Shown piece by piece: positions 1 through 6,485 of a stretch of 11,241 nucleotides of DNA. The notes below the pieces were generated by a model. The model searched no databases. It was not told the DNA's origin and worked only from the letters and a program-made list of their open reading frames with translations. This stretch comes from Thiotrichaceae bacterium. GTDB taxonomy: Bacteria > Pseudomonadota > Gammaproteobacteria > SZUA-229. The DNA lies in NCBI GenBank assembly GCA_002746365.1, contig NVWZ01000009.1, forward strand, positions 9,186 through 20,426, given 5' to 3'. The position numbers and the translations under genes were made by a program. Position 1 is the stretch's first letter. The number at the start of each line of letters is the position of its first letter.

Positions 1-78
1 GTAATATTCAGCTAGATGCTCATTCCACATTTTTGTTGCTGGAAAACGTGCATCTATCCACTCCATTAAGTTACTCAT
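1..78 (-). CDS. petB: Cytochrome b of the bc1 complex, N-terminal fragment (cut by window edge)
   Basis: Only the first 26 codons are present; the gene runs off the left edge. The translation starts MSNLMEWIDARFPATK and continues to NEHLAEYY, which I recognise as the amino terminus of proteobacterial cytochrome b, the di-heme membrane subunit of ubiquinol:cytochrome c oxidoreductase. The ATG (78-76) shares one base with the petA TAA stop in a TAATG overlap, so the two genes are co-transcribed and probably translationally coupled. The heme-ligating histidines and membrane helices lie outside the window, so the call rests on this short stretch plus its position directly after petA, the standard petABC order. 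Confidence 0.85.
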   Translation of the reverse strand, partial: MSNLMEWIDARFPATKMWNEHLAEYY

Positions 79-677
79 TATGCGGTCTCCTCGTCTACAC
101 CAACGATAATAACGTTGTCGCTTACATATTTATGTGGCGGCACAACCAGATTAGTGGGTGCAGGTACACCCTTAAATACACGACCAGCCAAATCAAATGT
201 TGAACTGTGACAAGGGCAGAAGAATCCACCTAACCAGTCTGCACCTAGATCAGCTGCGCCAATTTCTGGACGAAATGTTGGTGAGCAGCCCAAATGCGTG
301 CAGATACCAACGAGAACAGAAAATTCTGGCTTAATAGAGCGATCTGCGTTCTGCGCATAAGCAGGTTGCTGATCAACATTTTCTGAATTTGGGTCATCAA
401 GCATGTCATCTAAAGTGGCAAGATCAGAAAGTGTCTTAGCTGAACGTTTTACAATCCAGACAGGTTTGCTCTGCCACTCAACGACCATCATGCGACCTTC
501 TTCAAGTTTGCTAATATCAACTTCTACAGGCGCACCTGCATTTTTAGCTCTCTCACTAGGCATCCATGAGGATAAAAAAGGAACGGCTACAAATCCGGCA
601 CCGACTGCTGCAATCACCGAAGTGGAATTGACTAGAAAGCGGCGACGTTTTGTATCTACTACATTATCAGTAGACAT
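78..677 (-). CDS. petA: Ubiquinol-cytochrome c reductase, Rieske iron-sulfur subunit
   Basis: This 199-residue protein carries the 2Fe-2S cluster that takes electrons from ubiquinol in the bc1 complex and passes them to cytochrome c1. Both cluster-binding boxes are intact: CTHLGC (C126, H128, C131) and CPCHS (C154, C156, H157). The N terminus has a twin-arginine-like KRRRFL motif (residues 10-15) followed by a hydrophobic segment (about 18-35), as expected for a Tat-dependent uncleaved anchor; the cluster domain faces the periplasm. I start at the ATG at 677, giving MSTDNVV, because a GGAG lies 9 bases upstream. A TTG five codons earlier overlaps that GGAG and is unlikely. Length and motif order are normal for the family. 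petB follows with a 1-base overlap. Confidence 0.95.
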   Translation of the reverse strand: MSTDNVVDTKRRRFLVNSTSVIAAVGAGFVAVPFLSSWMPSERAKNAGAPVEVDISKLEEGRMMVVEWQSKPVWIVKRSAKTLSDLATLDDMLDDPNSENVDQQPAYAQNADRSIKPEFSVLVGICTHLGCSPTFRPEIGAADLGADWLGGFFCPCHSSTFDLAGRVFKGVPAPTNLVVPPHKYVSDNVIIVGVDEETA

Positions 678-962
678 ATTGGATATCTCCAAATATTAAA
701 TAAAAATTTGTTTTACGTTTTAGTAAAATAAACTGACCTTTATAATTTTAAAGTATCAATTTAACTGTGTAATTTTGAGCAACCCTGTTTTTATCTTTAA
801 TAATTAACTTAGGTAATCCGGACTTAGTGTGTAACATTCGTATAATCTACAACTAAAATAAGGACGTACCGGTTGCAAGCGGCGCATAGAATAGCGTAAA
901 TTAGCATTTTAGCCAAGTTTAATATAATAAAATCAATAAAAACAAAGGGATAATTAATTTCA
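678..962. other. Divergent intergenic region between petA and algW
   Basis: This AT-rich, 285-base spacer must hold promoters for petA (leftward) and algW (rightward). I see a near-perfect 16-base palindrome around 737-752 (CTTTATAA/TTTTAAAG, one mismatched pair), which could be an operator or chance in such AT-rich sequence. A good TATAAT lies at 841-846 on the plus strand. No RNA gene or substantial reading frame is visible. Confidence 0.5.
841..846 (+). promoter_or_regulatory. Candidate -10 box for algW
   Basis: A perfect TATAAT lies about 117 bases upstream of the algW ATG. The -35 position (about 818-823, CCGGAC) does not resemble TTGACA, so either an activator is needed or this is a chance match. 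A start here would leave a leader of roughly 110 bases. Confidence 0.35.
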
Positions 963-2123
963 ATGCCTAAGCAAAATCACTCTTTTCTGTATTTTTCAGC
1001 CTGGCTAGCCATTGGCGTATTTTTTGGTCTCAGTATTCTATTGATACGCGGCGACATACACATCAATTTAGGGCAACCAGCCGCAGATTCTAGCGACCAA
1101 ATTTCAGCCCAGCAATCGGCGCCACGAAAACAACGTGGCTACTCAGAAGCCGTTATGAAAGCCGCCCCTGCCGTCGTTAGCATACAGACCATCATTTGGT
1201 CAAAAGCAAGCACAGACGAGCCAGCCGAGCAAACAGTTATTGAACGATTTCTAGGTAAAAACTCCCCTCACCGCCCCAGAAGACAGGCAGAAACCAGTGC
1301 CGGTTCGGGTGTAATTATTAAGGCTGACGGTTTCATACTGACTAATTACCACGTTATTTCGCGTCGCGACGAAATTCGCGTACGACTGAATGACGGGCGC
1401 GTTGCAAAAGCGAAACTTATTGGTTCTGACCCCGATACAGATCTAGCCATTCTCAAAATAGATTTGGAAAACTTGCCCACACTTAGTATTGCTGATAGTA
1501 ATCAACTTAAAGTAGGCGATATTGTTCTTGCCATTGGTGACCCCTTTGCCATCGGCCAAACCGTTTCACAAGGTATCATCAGCGCAACGGGGAGAACACG
1601 CGTTTCGCAAAACACCTACGAGAACTTCATCCAGACAGATGCGGCTATTAATCCCGGCAACTCAGGTGGCGCATTAATTAACACAGAAGGTGAAATCGTC
1701 GGCATCAACTCCAATATATTTTCCAGCACCGGGAATTTCCAGGGCATCAGTTTTGCCATACCAATCGATCTTGCTCAAGAAGTTGCCCAACAAATAATTC
1801 AAAATGGTTATGTTGTAAGAGGCTGGCTTGGTGTCGAGGGACAAGAATTAACTTCAAAAGTTTTACGCACCGTCGACCTTGATTCAATGCACGGAATTTT
1901 AATTACCGATGTTGATAAAAATGGCCCTGGCGATATCGCTGGTTTAAAACGTGGTGACATCATCACTCGAATCAATCAACAAGATATAATCAGCACCCAG
2001 GATATATTGAATTTAGTTGCCGCAGGCAGACCAGGGGATGAGTTTTTGATTGAAGGTTTACGTAAACGACAAAGTTTTACTGCCAGAGCAACGCTGGGGC
2101 AGAGACCATTAATGAGCCGTTAA
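963..2123 (+). CDS. algW: Membrane-anchored periplasmic serine endoprotease, AlgW/DegS type (HtrA family)
   Basis: The 386-residue protein has one N-terminal membrane segment (about 10-28), a trypsin-like domain (about 60-275) and a single PDZ domain (about 286-376). The triad is visible as H130 (TNYHV), D160 (DTDLAIL) and S234 (GNSGG). In characterised relatives (E. coli DegS, Pseudomonas AlgW) the PDZ domain detects misfolded outer-membrane proteins and the protease then cuts the anti-sigma factor RseA/MucA, releasing the RpoE/AlgU envelope-stress sigma factor. One PDZ and an uncleaved anchor separate it from the two-PDZ soluble DegP/DegQ. Its length is nearer AlgW than DegS, and its place beside hisC matches Pseudomonas. 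An AAAGGGA at 944-950 is the likely ribosome site, though its 12-base spacing is long. Its TAA overlaps the hisC TAA on the other strand (TTAA, 2120-2123). The target anti-sigma factor is not in the window. Confidence 0.9.
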   Translation: MPKQNHSFLYFSAWLAIGVFFGLSILLIRGDIHINLGQPAADSSDQISAQQSAPRKQRGYSEAVMKAAPAVVSIQTIIWSKASTDEPAEQTVIERFLGKNSPHRPRRQAETSAGSGVIIKADGFILTNYHVISRRDEIRVRLNDGRVAKAKLIGSDPDTDLAILKIDLENLPTLSIADSNQLKVGDIVLAIGDPFAIGQTVSQGIISATGRTRVSQNTYENFIQTDAAINPGNSGGALINTEGEIVGINSNIFSSTGNFQGISFAIPIDLAQEVAQQIIQNGYVVRGWLGVEGQELTSKVLRTVDLDSMHGILITDVDKNGPGDIAGLKRGDIITRINQQDIISTQDILNLVAAGRPGDEFLIEGLRKRQSFTARATLGQRPLMSR

Positions 2124-3208
2124 AAGTCTGTCATTGCCGCTTCTAACGCAGCCACAAAAGCTAAATTCTCAGCAGACGTTCCAACCGTGACCCGTAAACA
2201 ATTTTTTAATAAACCGGCTTCGGCCTTCATATTTTTTATCAGCACACCTTGTCGTTTAATGTCATCAAAAACCTCATTCGCATTTTTTTCCAATACACGA
2301 AATAAAATAAAATTAGCCTGACTTGGAAATACTTCCAGCTTCGGTATACCTCGCATCGAGGCTAATAATTGTTCGCGTTGCTTACGAATCATTTTTGCCT
2401 GCTGATCAAGCTCATTGATATTATCCAATACCAATTCTGCTGCTACTTGCGTTAAAACATTAATATTGTATGGCAAGCGAATCTTATCAATCTCTTTAAT
2501 AATATCCGGATGCCCGCATAACAAACCCAAACGCAACCCTGCCAGCCCCATTTTTGAAACTGTGCGCATCACTAGCAAATGATCAAAGTCAGTTAATCTG
2601 TCCATATAACTATCTTGCGCAAAGGGATGGTACGCCTCATCCAATACAACCATGCCAGGTGCAATAGAAATAATTTCTTCTATATCATTTTTGTTATAAC
2701 AATTTGCTGAGGGATTATTAGGATACGCAATAAAAATAATTGCTGGTTTTTTTTGTTGTATTGCGACTCGAATTTTTTCCATATCCAGTGAAAAGTCTTC
2801 ACTTAAAGGAACACCGACATACTCTACACCAACAAAATCCGCGATCATTTTATACATAACAAAACCCGGATCGAACGACATCAAACACACATCTTTATCG
2901 CGATCAGCAACAGCCATTGCCAACATCTGAATCAATTCATCTGAACCATTTCCCAGTACAATAGATTTCCCTGCGGGTACAGCCATCACCTGTGAAAGTT
3001 TTTCACGCAGCGACTTTGCCGAGGGGTCAGGGTAACGATTTAAATCAGCCTCACTTAGTTTGACTTGTAATTGTGCTTTCAAGCCATCAGATAGTTGATA
3101 AGGGTTTTCCATCGCATCCAACTTGATAAGACCACTAGCATCTGCAACTTGATAGGCGTGAATTTTTTTGATGACTGGACGTATCCAGCTGAGTGATTTT
3201 TCCAGCAC
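2120..3208 (-). CDS. hisC: Histidinol-phosphate aminotransferase
   Basis: This 362-residue PLP enzyme converts imidazole-acetol phosphate plus glutamate to histidinol phosphate in histidine synthesis (cytosolic, fold-type I aminotransferase). Visible landmarks are KLDAMENPY (29-37), GNGSDE (86-91), YPNNPSA (162-168), D190 and Y193 (LDEAYHPF), the PLP-binding lysine K219 (TVSKMGLAGLRLG) and R226. The KLDAMENPY form is that of the enzyme in mla-murA-hisGDC clusters of betaproteobacteria rather than the KLNTNENPYGP form. The start is GTG at 3208 with AGAGA just upstream; an ATG at 3213-3211 is out of frame and there is an in-frame TAA shortly upstream. Over 1.1 kb of repeats and an opposite-strand gene separate it from hisD, so it probably needs its own promoter. 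No terminator is seen between it and convergent algW. Confidence 0.95.
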   Translation of the reverse strand: MLEKSLSWIRPVIKKIHAYQVADASGLIKLDAMENPYQLSDGLKAQLQVKLSEADLNRYPDPSAKSLREKLSQVMAVPAGKSIVLGNGSDELIQMLAMAVADRDKDVCLMSFDPGFVMYKMIADFVGVEYVGVPLSEDFSLDMEKIRVAIQQKKPAIIFIAYPNNPSANCYNKNDIEEIISIAPGMVVLDEAYHPFAQDSYMDRLTDFDHLLVMRTVSKMGLAGLRLGLLCGHPDIIKEIDKIRLPYNINVLTQVAAELVLDNINELDQQAKMIRKQREQLLASMRGIPKLEVFPSQANFILFRVLEKNANEVFDDIKRQGVLIKNMKAEAGLLKNCLRVTVGTSAENLAFVAALEAAMTDF

Positions 3209-3237
3209 GACATTCTCTACTTAAATAAATAAATTAC

Positions 3238-3243
3238 ATTATA
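3238..3243 (-). promoter_or_regulatory. Candidate -10 box for hisC
   Basis: On the minus strand this reads TATAAT, 29 bases upstream of the hisC GTG. A weak -35 (TTATTC) lies 16 bases further upstream. Because hisC is cut off from hisD by a plus-strand gene and several hairpins, a dedicated promoter here makes sense. Inference from motif and context only. Confidence 0.4.
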
Positions 3244-3302
3244 CGTTGTTGCCACTAAAGAATAAAAGAATGGCCCATTCCCGATATCTACAACCCAACT
3301 CT

Positions 3303-3370
3303 GTCATCTCGACCAGCGGGAGAGATCTTGACTGTCAGTGTAAAAGATCTCTCCCGCTGGTCGAGATGAC
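3303..3370. repeat. Perfect 27-bp inverted repeat, GTCATCTCGA palindrome family
   Basis: The arms 3303-3329 and 3344-3370 are exact reverse complements around a 14-base loop. The ends read GTCATCTCGACC and the inner part GGGAGAGATCTT. A degenerate relative with the same end sequence lies at 5721-5791. This has the character of a dispersed intergenic palindrome (REP/MITE-like). It lacks a T-run directly after the stem on the minus side, so it is not a textbook terminator, although such a strong stem between hisC and the hsp20 promoter could still affect transcripts. Confidence 0.85.
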
Positions 3371-3414
3371 ATGATTAGGCTATCGAAACCACCAAAATAA
3401 ATTTTGCACCTTTA

Positions 3415-3439
3415 CTTGAAATAAAATAGTTCACCTACA
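3415..3439 (+). promoter_or_regulatory. Candidate heat-shock (sigma-32) promoter for hsp20
   Basis: CTTGAAA at 3415-3421 exactly matches the sigma-32 -35 consensus. A partial match to the CCCCAT-type -10 (CACCTACA, 3432-3439) follows after 10 bases, shorter than the usual spacing. The site is about 50 bases upstream of the hsp20 ATG, which is a suitable distance. The -35 is convincing, the -10 is not. Confidence 0.45.
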
Positions 3440-3487
3440 GATTATTTAACAACGACAAACAACAACCCTTTTTGGAGGTTATATATC

Positions 3488-3922
3488 ATGAGTTTAACTC
3501 GATACAACAATCCATGGAATTTACTAAACAGCTTACAACGTGAGTTGCACAACCCTGAATACAATCGCCTGAGTGACGATGACGCTGCAACGGCCAACTG
3601 GACACCGTCAGTTGATATTAGTGAAGATGATAAAGCCTTTACTTTACTAGCCGATATACCGGGTGTTAACCCAGATAATATCGATATCTCAATGGACAAA
3701 GGTATATTAACTATAAAAGGTGAGCGCCAATCAGTAAGCACTGAGGAAAGTGAAAACCTGAAACGTGTCGAACGTCAAAGCGGTCAGTTTTATCGTCGCT
3801 TCACACTTCCTGATAGCGCCGACGCCGAAAAGATAGAAGCTAAATCCGAATTCGGCGTACTGACAATTGTTATACCAAAACAGGAAGTGGCCGTTTCACG
3901 AAGAATTGAAGTGAAACATTAA
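3488..3922 (+). CDS. Small heat-shock protein, Hsp20/alpha-crystallin family
   Basis: This 144-residue ATP-independent chaperone would hold unfolded cytosolic proteins until DnaK/ClpB can refold them. An N-terminal arm (SLTRYNNPWNLLNSLQREL) precedes the alpha-crystallin domain (about 37-128), recognisable by WTPSVDISEDDKAFTLLADIPGV, the GILTIKGER strand and the EFGVLTIVIPK strand. The tail ends RRIEVKH, containing the I-x-V anchor (IEV) that joins dimers into oligomers. The ATG has a strong GGAGG 9 bases upstream. The gene runs opposite to the his genes and sits between hisC and hisD, so it is an insertion into that cluster or a rearranged locus. Its last eight codons and stop are the first unit of a 31-bp tandem repeat. 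An antisense frame at 3442-3741 is a shadow. The domain call is secure; the symbol (ibpA or hsp20) is not. Confidence 0.93.
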   Translation: MSLTRYNNPWNLLNSLQRELHNPEYNRLSDDDAATANWTPSVDISEDDKAFTLLADIPGVNPDNIDISMDKGILTIKGERQSVSTEESENLKRVERQSGQFYRRFTLPDSADAEKIEAKSEFGVLTIVIPKQEVAVSRRIEVKH

Positions 3923-4020
3923 AATGGCACGAAGAATTGAAGTGAAACATTAGAGTGGCACGAAGGATTGAAGTGAAACATTAAAGTGGCACGAAAAGTT
4001 GGAATGAAATATTATGAAGT
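3897..4020 (+). repeat. 31-bp tandem repeat, four units, starting in the hsp20 tail
   Basis: Units begin at 3897, 3928, 3959 and 3990, each opening CACGAAG or a variant and containing GAAGTGAAACATTA. Unit 1 includes the last hsp20 codons (RRIEVKH) and its TAA. Units 2 and 3 differ from unit 1 at about two positions each, and unit 4 is much more degenerate. As 31 is not a multiple of three, each copy is shifted one frame from the last. Unit 2 forms a nine-codon frame starting ATG at 3924 that re-encodes ARRIEVKH then TAG; it has no ribosome site and is probably not a gene. Confidence 0.9.
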
Positions 4021-4036
4021 GAAGCGTTAAGAACTA

Positions 4037-4136
4037 TTCACCACAGAGACACAGAGAGCACAGAGGTTTATATTGTTAACCGCGCCGTTGGCGCGTTTAA
4101 CAATAATACGTTTTTCTCTGTGACCTCTGCGGTGAA
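4037..4136. repeat. CACAGAG-type palindromic repeat with a nested hairpin
   Basis: The outer ends TTCACCACAGAG (4037-4048) and CTCTGCGGTGAA (4125-4136) pair with one mismatch, and both flanks are rich in CACAGAG or CTCTGTG. From memory, TTCACCACAGAGACACAGAG is a common dispersed intergenic repeat in many bacteria. At its centre sits a separate hairpin (4071-4105). Likely a repeat element, not a gene. Confidence 0.75.
4071..4105 (+). terminator. Stem-loop that may end hsp20 transcripts
   Basis: The arms 4071-4085 and 4091-4105 (TATTGTTAACCGCGC paired with GCGCGTTTAACAATA, one mismatch) enclose a 5-base loop. Five Ts follow at 4111-4115, five bases after the stem. The GC-rich top and trailing Ts suit a rho-independent terminator for the upstream plus-strand hsp20, but the T-run is short and offset and the hairpin is also the core of a repeat element. 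Confidence 0.4.
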
Positions 4137-4183
4137 CACATTTTGACCGTCCCTTTATGACCGGCTTCAGATACAGTGTGACT

Positions 4184-4219
4184 TACCTCGTTCCCATGCT
4201 CCTGCGTGGGAACGAGGTA
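4184..4219. repeat. Perfect 13-bp palindrome, CTCGTTCCCA/TGGGAACGAG family
   Basis: The arms TACCTCGTTCCCA (4184-4196) and TGGGAACGAGGTA (4207-4219) are exact reverse complements around a 10-base loop, TGCTCCTGCG. I recall this motif as a short palindrome found dispersed in many gammaproteobacterial genomes. It is not related in sequence to the palindromes on either side. Confidence 0.8.
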
Positions 4220-4237
4220 TTAGAGATAAGAACATTA

Positions 4238-4398
4238 GGAACCTCGGATCTATTAGTGAAATTGTATCTTGCAAGCTGAATAATCCATTTTCGGCGTTGT
4301 AAAACTTCGCAATAGCCAGGCTATTACGTGCGTTTTACGCCTTGAACATGAATCATTCAGCTTACAATCTACTTCATTCATAATTAATCAAAGGTTCC
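4238..4398. repeat. About 160-bp imperfect palindrome abutting the hisD stop codon
   Basis: The two halves meet at AATAGCCAGGCTATT (4311-4325) and align outward over almost their whole length: the CGTAAAACG/TGTAAAACT region, then AAGCTGAATRAT (left about 4273-4284), then GGAACCT (4238-4244) against AGGTTCC (4392-4398). Two stretches are unpaired. The right end stops one base before the hisD stop codon (TAA, 4402-4400). As RNA it would form a long hairpin at the end of the hisD message, so it could stabilise or end that transcript; its size and structure are those of a MITE-like palindromic element. Confidence 0.75.
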
Positions 4399-4399
4399 C

Positions 4400-5701
4400 T
4401 TATTTTTTGATGCGATACTCAGCCGATCGCGCATGCGCAGTTAAGCCTTCTCCATGAGCAAGGATGGATGCAGTTTTACCTAATTCCGACGCACCCTGAG
4501 CAGAGCAACCAATTAAACTGGTCCGTTTTTGAAAATCATACACCCCTAATGGCGATGAAAAACGCGCGGTGCCCGATGTAGGCAGAACGTGATTGGGTCC
4601 GGCACAATAATCACCTAATGCTTCCGCTGTATAACGCCCCATAAAGATAGCACCGGCATGGCGAATTTTTTGTGCCCATTGTTCTGCATTATCAACAGAG
4701 AGTTCTAAATGTTCAGGCGCTATGTGATTAGCCACTTCGATTGCCTGTTCAATATTAGCGACTGAAATAATAACCGCCCGATTTTCCAGTGAAGTTTTAA
4801 TAATCTCTTTACGCGGCATGTCTTCAAGTAAACGCTCAATGCTCTGCTTTACCTGTTCGATAAAATCATCATCAGGACAAACCAAAATAGACTGCGCTTC
4901 TTCATCATGTTCCGCTTGCGAAAATAAATCCATCGCTATCCAGTCAGGATCCGTTTTACCGTCGCAAACCACCAAAATTTCAGACGGTCCTGCAATCATG
5001 TCGATGCCAACCACCCCGAATACCATGCGTTTTGCTGTGGCAACAAATGAATTTCCGGGGCCGGTGATCTTATCTACTTTAGGAATGGACTCGGTTCCGT
5101 AAGCAAGCGCCGCCACTGCCTGAGCACCACCAATGGTAAACACGCGATCGACTCCCGCAATAGCGGCGGCAGCAAGTACCAGGGGATTCGTTACACCATC
5201 AGGTGTTGGCACCACCATTATTAATTCTTCAACACCCGCCACTTTCGCTGGAATCGCATTCATTAATACAGAAGAAGGGTAAGCCGCTTTACCACCAGGA
5301 ACATATAAGCCCACCCGATCTATAGCCGTCACATTCTGCCCTAACACGGTGCCGTCATCTTCTGTGAAAGACCATGATTCTATTTTCTGATGTTCAGCAT
5401 AATGACGCACGCGCTGCGCCGCCAACTCTAATGCTTGACGTTGCTCAGCATCGATAGACGCTAAAGCCTGTTGTAATTGATCTTTATTTAGCGCGTATTC
5501 GCTCGCACTCTTTAAAGACATACGATCGAATTTATTGGTGTACTCAATAACGGCAGCATCACCGCGCCTTTTTACATCGGCAAGAATATCGGCAACAATT
5601 TTTGCGATATCTCCATCGATACTCGCTTCCCAGGCAAGCGCTGTGTCGAGCTGCTGATAAAAATCAGCGCTGGCGTAATTTAAGGAATTAATATTTAACA
5701 T
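4400..5701 (-). CDS. hisD: Histidinol dehydrogenase
   Basis: This 433-residue zinc enzyme performs the last two steps of histidine synthesis, oxidising histidinol to histidinal and then histidine with two NAD+. By comparison with the E. coli enzyme, the zinc ligands are Q262 and H265 ([10 protein letters not shown]), D364 (GDYCAGPNH) and H423 (TAHARSAEY), and the catalytic pair is E330-H331 (IAPEHLEL). Other hallmarks are [15 protein letters not shown] (131-145) and ITGPGNSFV (212-220). Length is normal. The ATG at 5701 has AAGAGA about 8 bases upstream. It follows hisG after 120 bases holding a palindromic repeat, in the usual hisG-hisD order. Downstream, a long palindrome starts almost at its stop and hisC is displaced by about 1.2 kb. 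Confidence 0.97.
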   Translation of the reverse strand: MLNINSLNYASADFYQQLDTALAWEASIDGDIAKIVADILADVKRRGDAAVIEYTNKFDRMSLKSASEYALNKDQLQQALASIDAEQRQALELAAQRVRHYAEHQKIESWSFTEDDGTVLGQNVTAIDRVGLYVPGGKAAYPSSVLMNAIPAKVAGVEELIMVVPTPDGVTNPLVLAAAAIAGVDRVFTIGGAQAVAALAYGTESIPKVDKITGPGNSFVATAKRMVFGVVGIDMIAGPSEILVVCDGKTDPDWIAMDLFSQAEHDEEAQSILVCPDDDFIEQVKQSIERLLEDMPRKEIIKTSLENRAVIISVANIEQAIEVANHIAPEHLELSVDNAEQWAQKIRHAGAIFMGRYTAEALGDYCAGPNHVLPTSGTARFSSPLGVYDFQKRTSLIGCSAQGASELGKTASILAHGEGLTAHARSAEYRIKK

Positions 5702-5720
5702 TGGAACAATCTCTTACCAT

Positions 5721-5791
5721 TGTCATCTCGAACAACGAGAGAAATATAATTCAGCGAAAAGGCAAGGTTTCTCTCGCTGATCGAAATGACA
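5721..5791. repeat. Degenerate copy of the GTCATCTCGA palindrome between hisG and hisD
   Basis: Left arm 5721-5744 (TGTCATCTCGAACAACGAGA and on) pairs with right arm 5768-5791 with three mismatches. The outer sequence TGTCATCTCGA and the ACGAGAGA core match the perfect palindrome at 3303-3370, so these are two members of one family, one intact and one decayed. It occupies most of the hisG-hisD spacer and would form a hairpin in the shared transcript. Confidence 0.8.
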
Positions 5792-5821
5792 GGAACGAAT
5801 TATTAAGGCAGCTCTGATTAA

Positions 5822-6445
5822 TTATGATACAGCAGAACTAATTTTATCGATGATATGACTGATTTTTTCGTGTTTCATCTTCATCGATGCTTTATTCACA
5901 ACCAGACGTGAACTGATATCAGCAATATGATCAACTGGTTTCAAACCATTTGCCTTGAGCGTATTACCGGTATCAACAACATCAACGATTAAATCAGACA
6001 GCCCTACTATCGGACCTAATTCCATCGAACCGTATAATTTAATCAGTTCAATCTGCTCACCACGTGATTCAAAATAACGTTTAGCCACATTGGTGAATTT
6101 GGTCGCAACACGTAAACGACCACTAACCCTCGGTTTAGGGTCAATCAAACCCGCCGTCATCAATTTACATTTAGCAATTTTCAAATCAAGTGGTTCGTAC
6201 AGACCTTCGCCACCATGTTCCAACAAAACATCTTTACCCGCCACACCTAAATCCGCTGCGCCAAATTGCACATAGGTCGGCACATCGGTTGCGCGAATAA
6301 TAACCAGTTTTACGTCATCATGATTGGTATCAAGAATCAGTTTTCGGCTTTTTTCAGGATCGTCTGTGGGCACTATGTCGGCTGCAGCCAGAAGAGGAAG
6401 TGTTTCTTTGTAGATTCTTCCTTTTGAAAGGGCTATTGTAATCAT
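5822..6445 (-). CDS. hisG: ATP phosphoribosyltransferase catalytic subunit, short (HisZ-dependent) form
   Basis: This 207-residue enzyme catalyses the first, committed step of histidine synthesis: ATP plus PRPP to phosphoribosyl-ATP. It starts [13 protein letters not shown] and has the PRPP-binding stretch [18 protein letters not shown] (151-168). At about 207 residues it is the short form lacking the C-terminal ACT-like regulatory domain; such enzymes need the regulatory partner HisZ, which is not in this window. The ATG at 6445 has no Shine-Dalgarno: the bases before it (TTATTCACTGCACTC on the minus strand) belong mostly to the arm of an inserted element. GAAGGG just past that element, at the murA stop, appears to be its original ribosome site. 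Expression may thus depend on how the inserted element folds. Confidence 0.96.
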   Translation of the reverse strand: MITIALSKGRIYKETLPLLAAADIVPTDDPEKSRKLILDTNHDDVKLVIIRATDVPTYVQFGAADLGVAGKDVLLEHGGEGLYEPLDLKIAKCKLMTAGLIDPKPRVSGRLRVATKFTNVAKRYFESRGEQIELIKLYGSMELGPIVGLSDLIVDVVDTGNTLKANGLKPVDHIADISSRLVVNKASMKMKHEKISHIIDKISSAVS

Positions 6446-6449
6446 GAGT

Positions 6450-6480
6450 GCAGTGAATAACGAATAGTTAATAGTGAATA
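6450..6480. repeat. Terminal inverted repeat, hisG-proximal arm
   Basis: This arm is the exact reverse complement of 6861-6891 over 31 bases. From 6453 to 6480 it is four consecutive heptamers of the form GTGAATA, ACGAATA, GTTAATA, GTGAATA. It ends 4 bases before the hisG start codon and occupies the place where the hisG ribosome site should be. Confidence 0.95.
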
Positions 6481-6485
6481 GTTTT

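Noticed and set aside
678..692. TTG start five codons upstream of petA ATG
   Set aside because: The bases it would translate contain the GGAG ribosome site of the ATG at 677.
873..899. Eight-codon TTG-initiated leader frame with AAGGA upstream, before algW
   Set aside because: Too short and with no regulatory codon bias; easily due to chance.
3211..3213. ATG as start of hisC
   Set aside because: It is out of frame with the conserved hisC protein; the GTG at 3208 is in frame.
3442..3741. Open frame antisense to hsp20
   Set aside because: It overlaps a clear Hsp20 gene, shows no recognisable domain and no ribosome site; it is a shadow frame.
3924..3953. Nine-codon ATG frame repeating the hsp20 tail
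   Set aside because: It arises automatically from the 31-bp repeat shift and has no ribosome site of its own.
3897..4020. CRISPR array
   Set aside because: The 31-bp units are directly adjacent with no spacers, and no cas genes are present.
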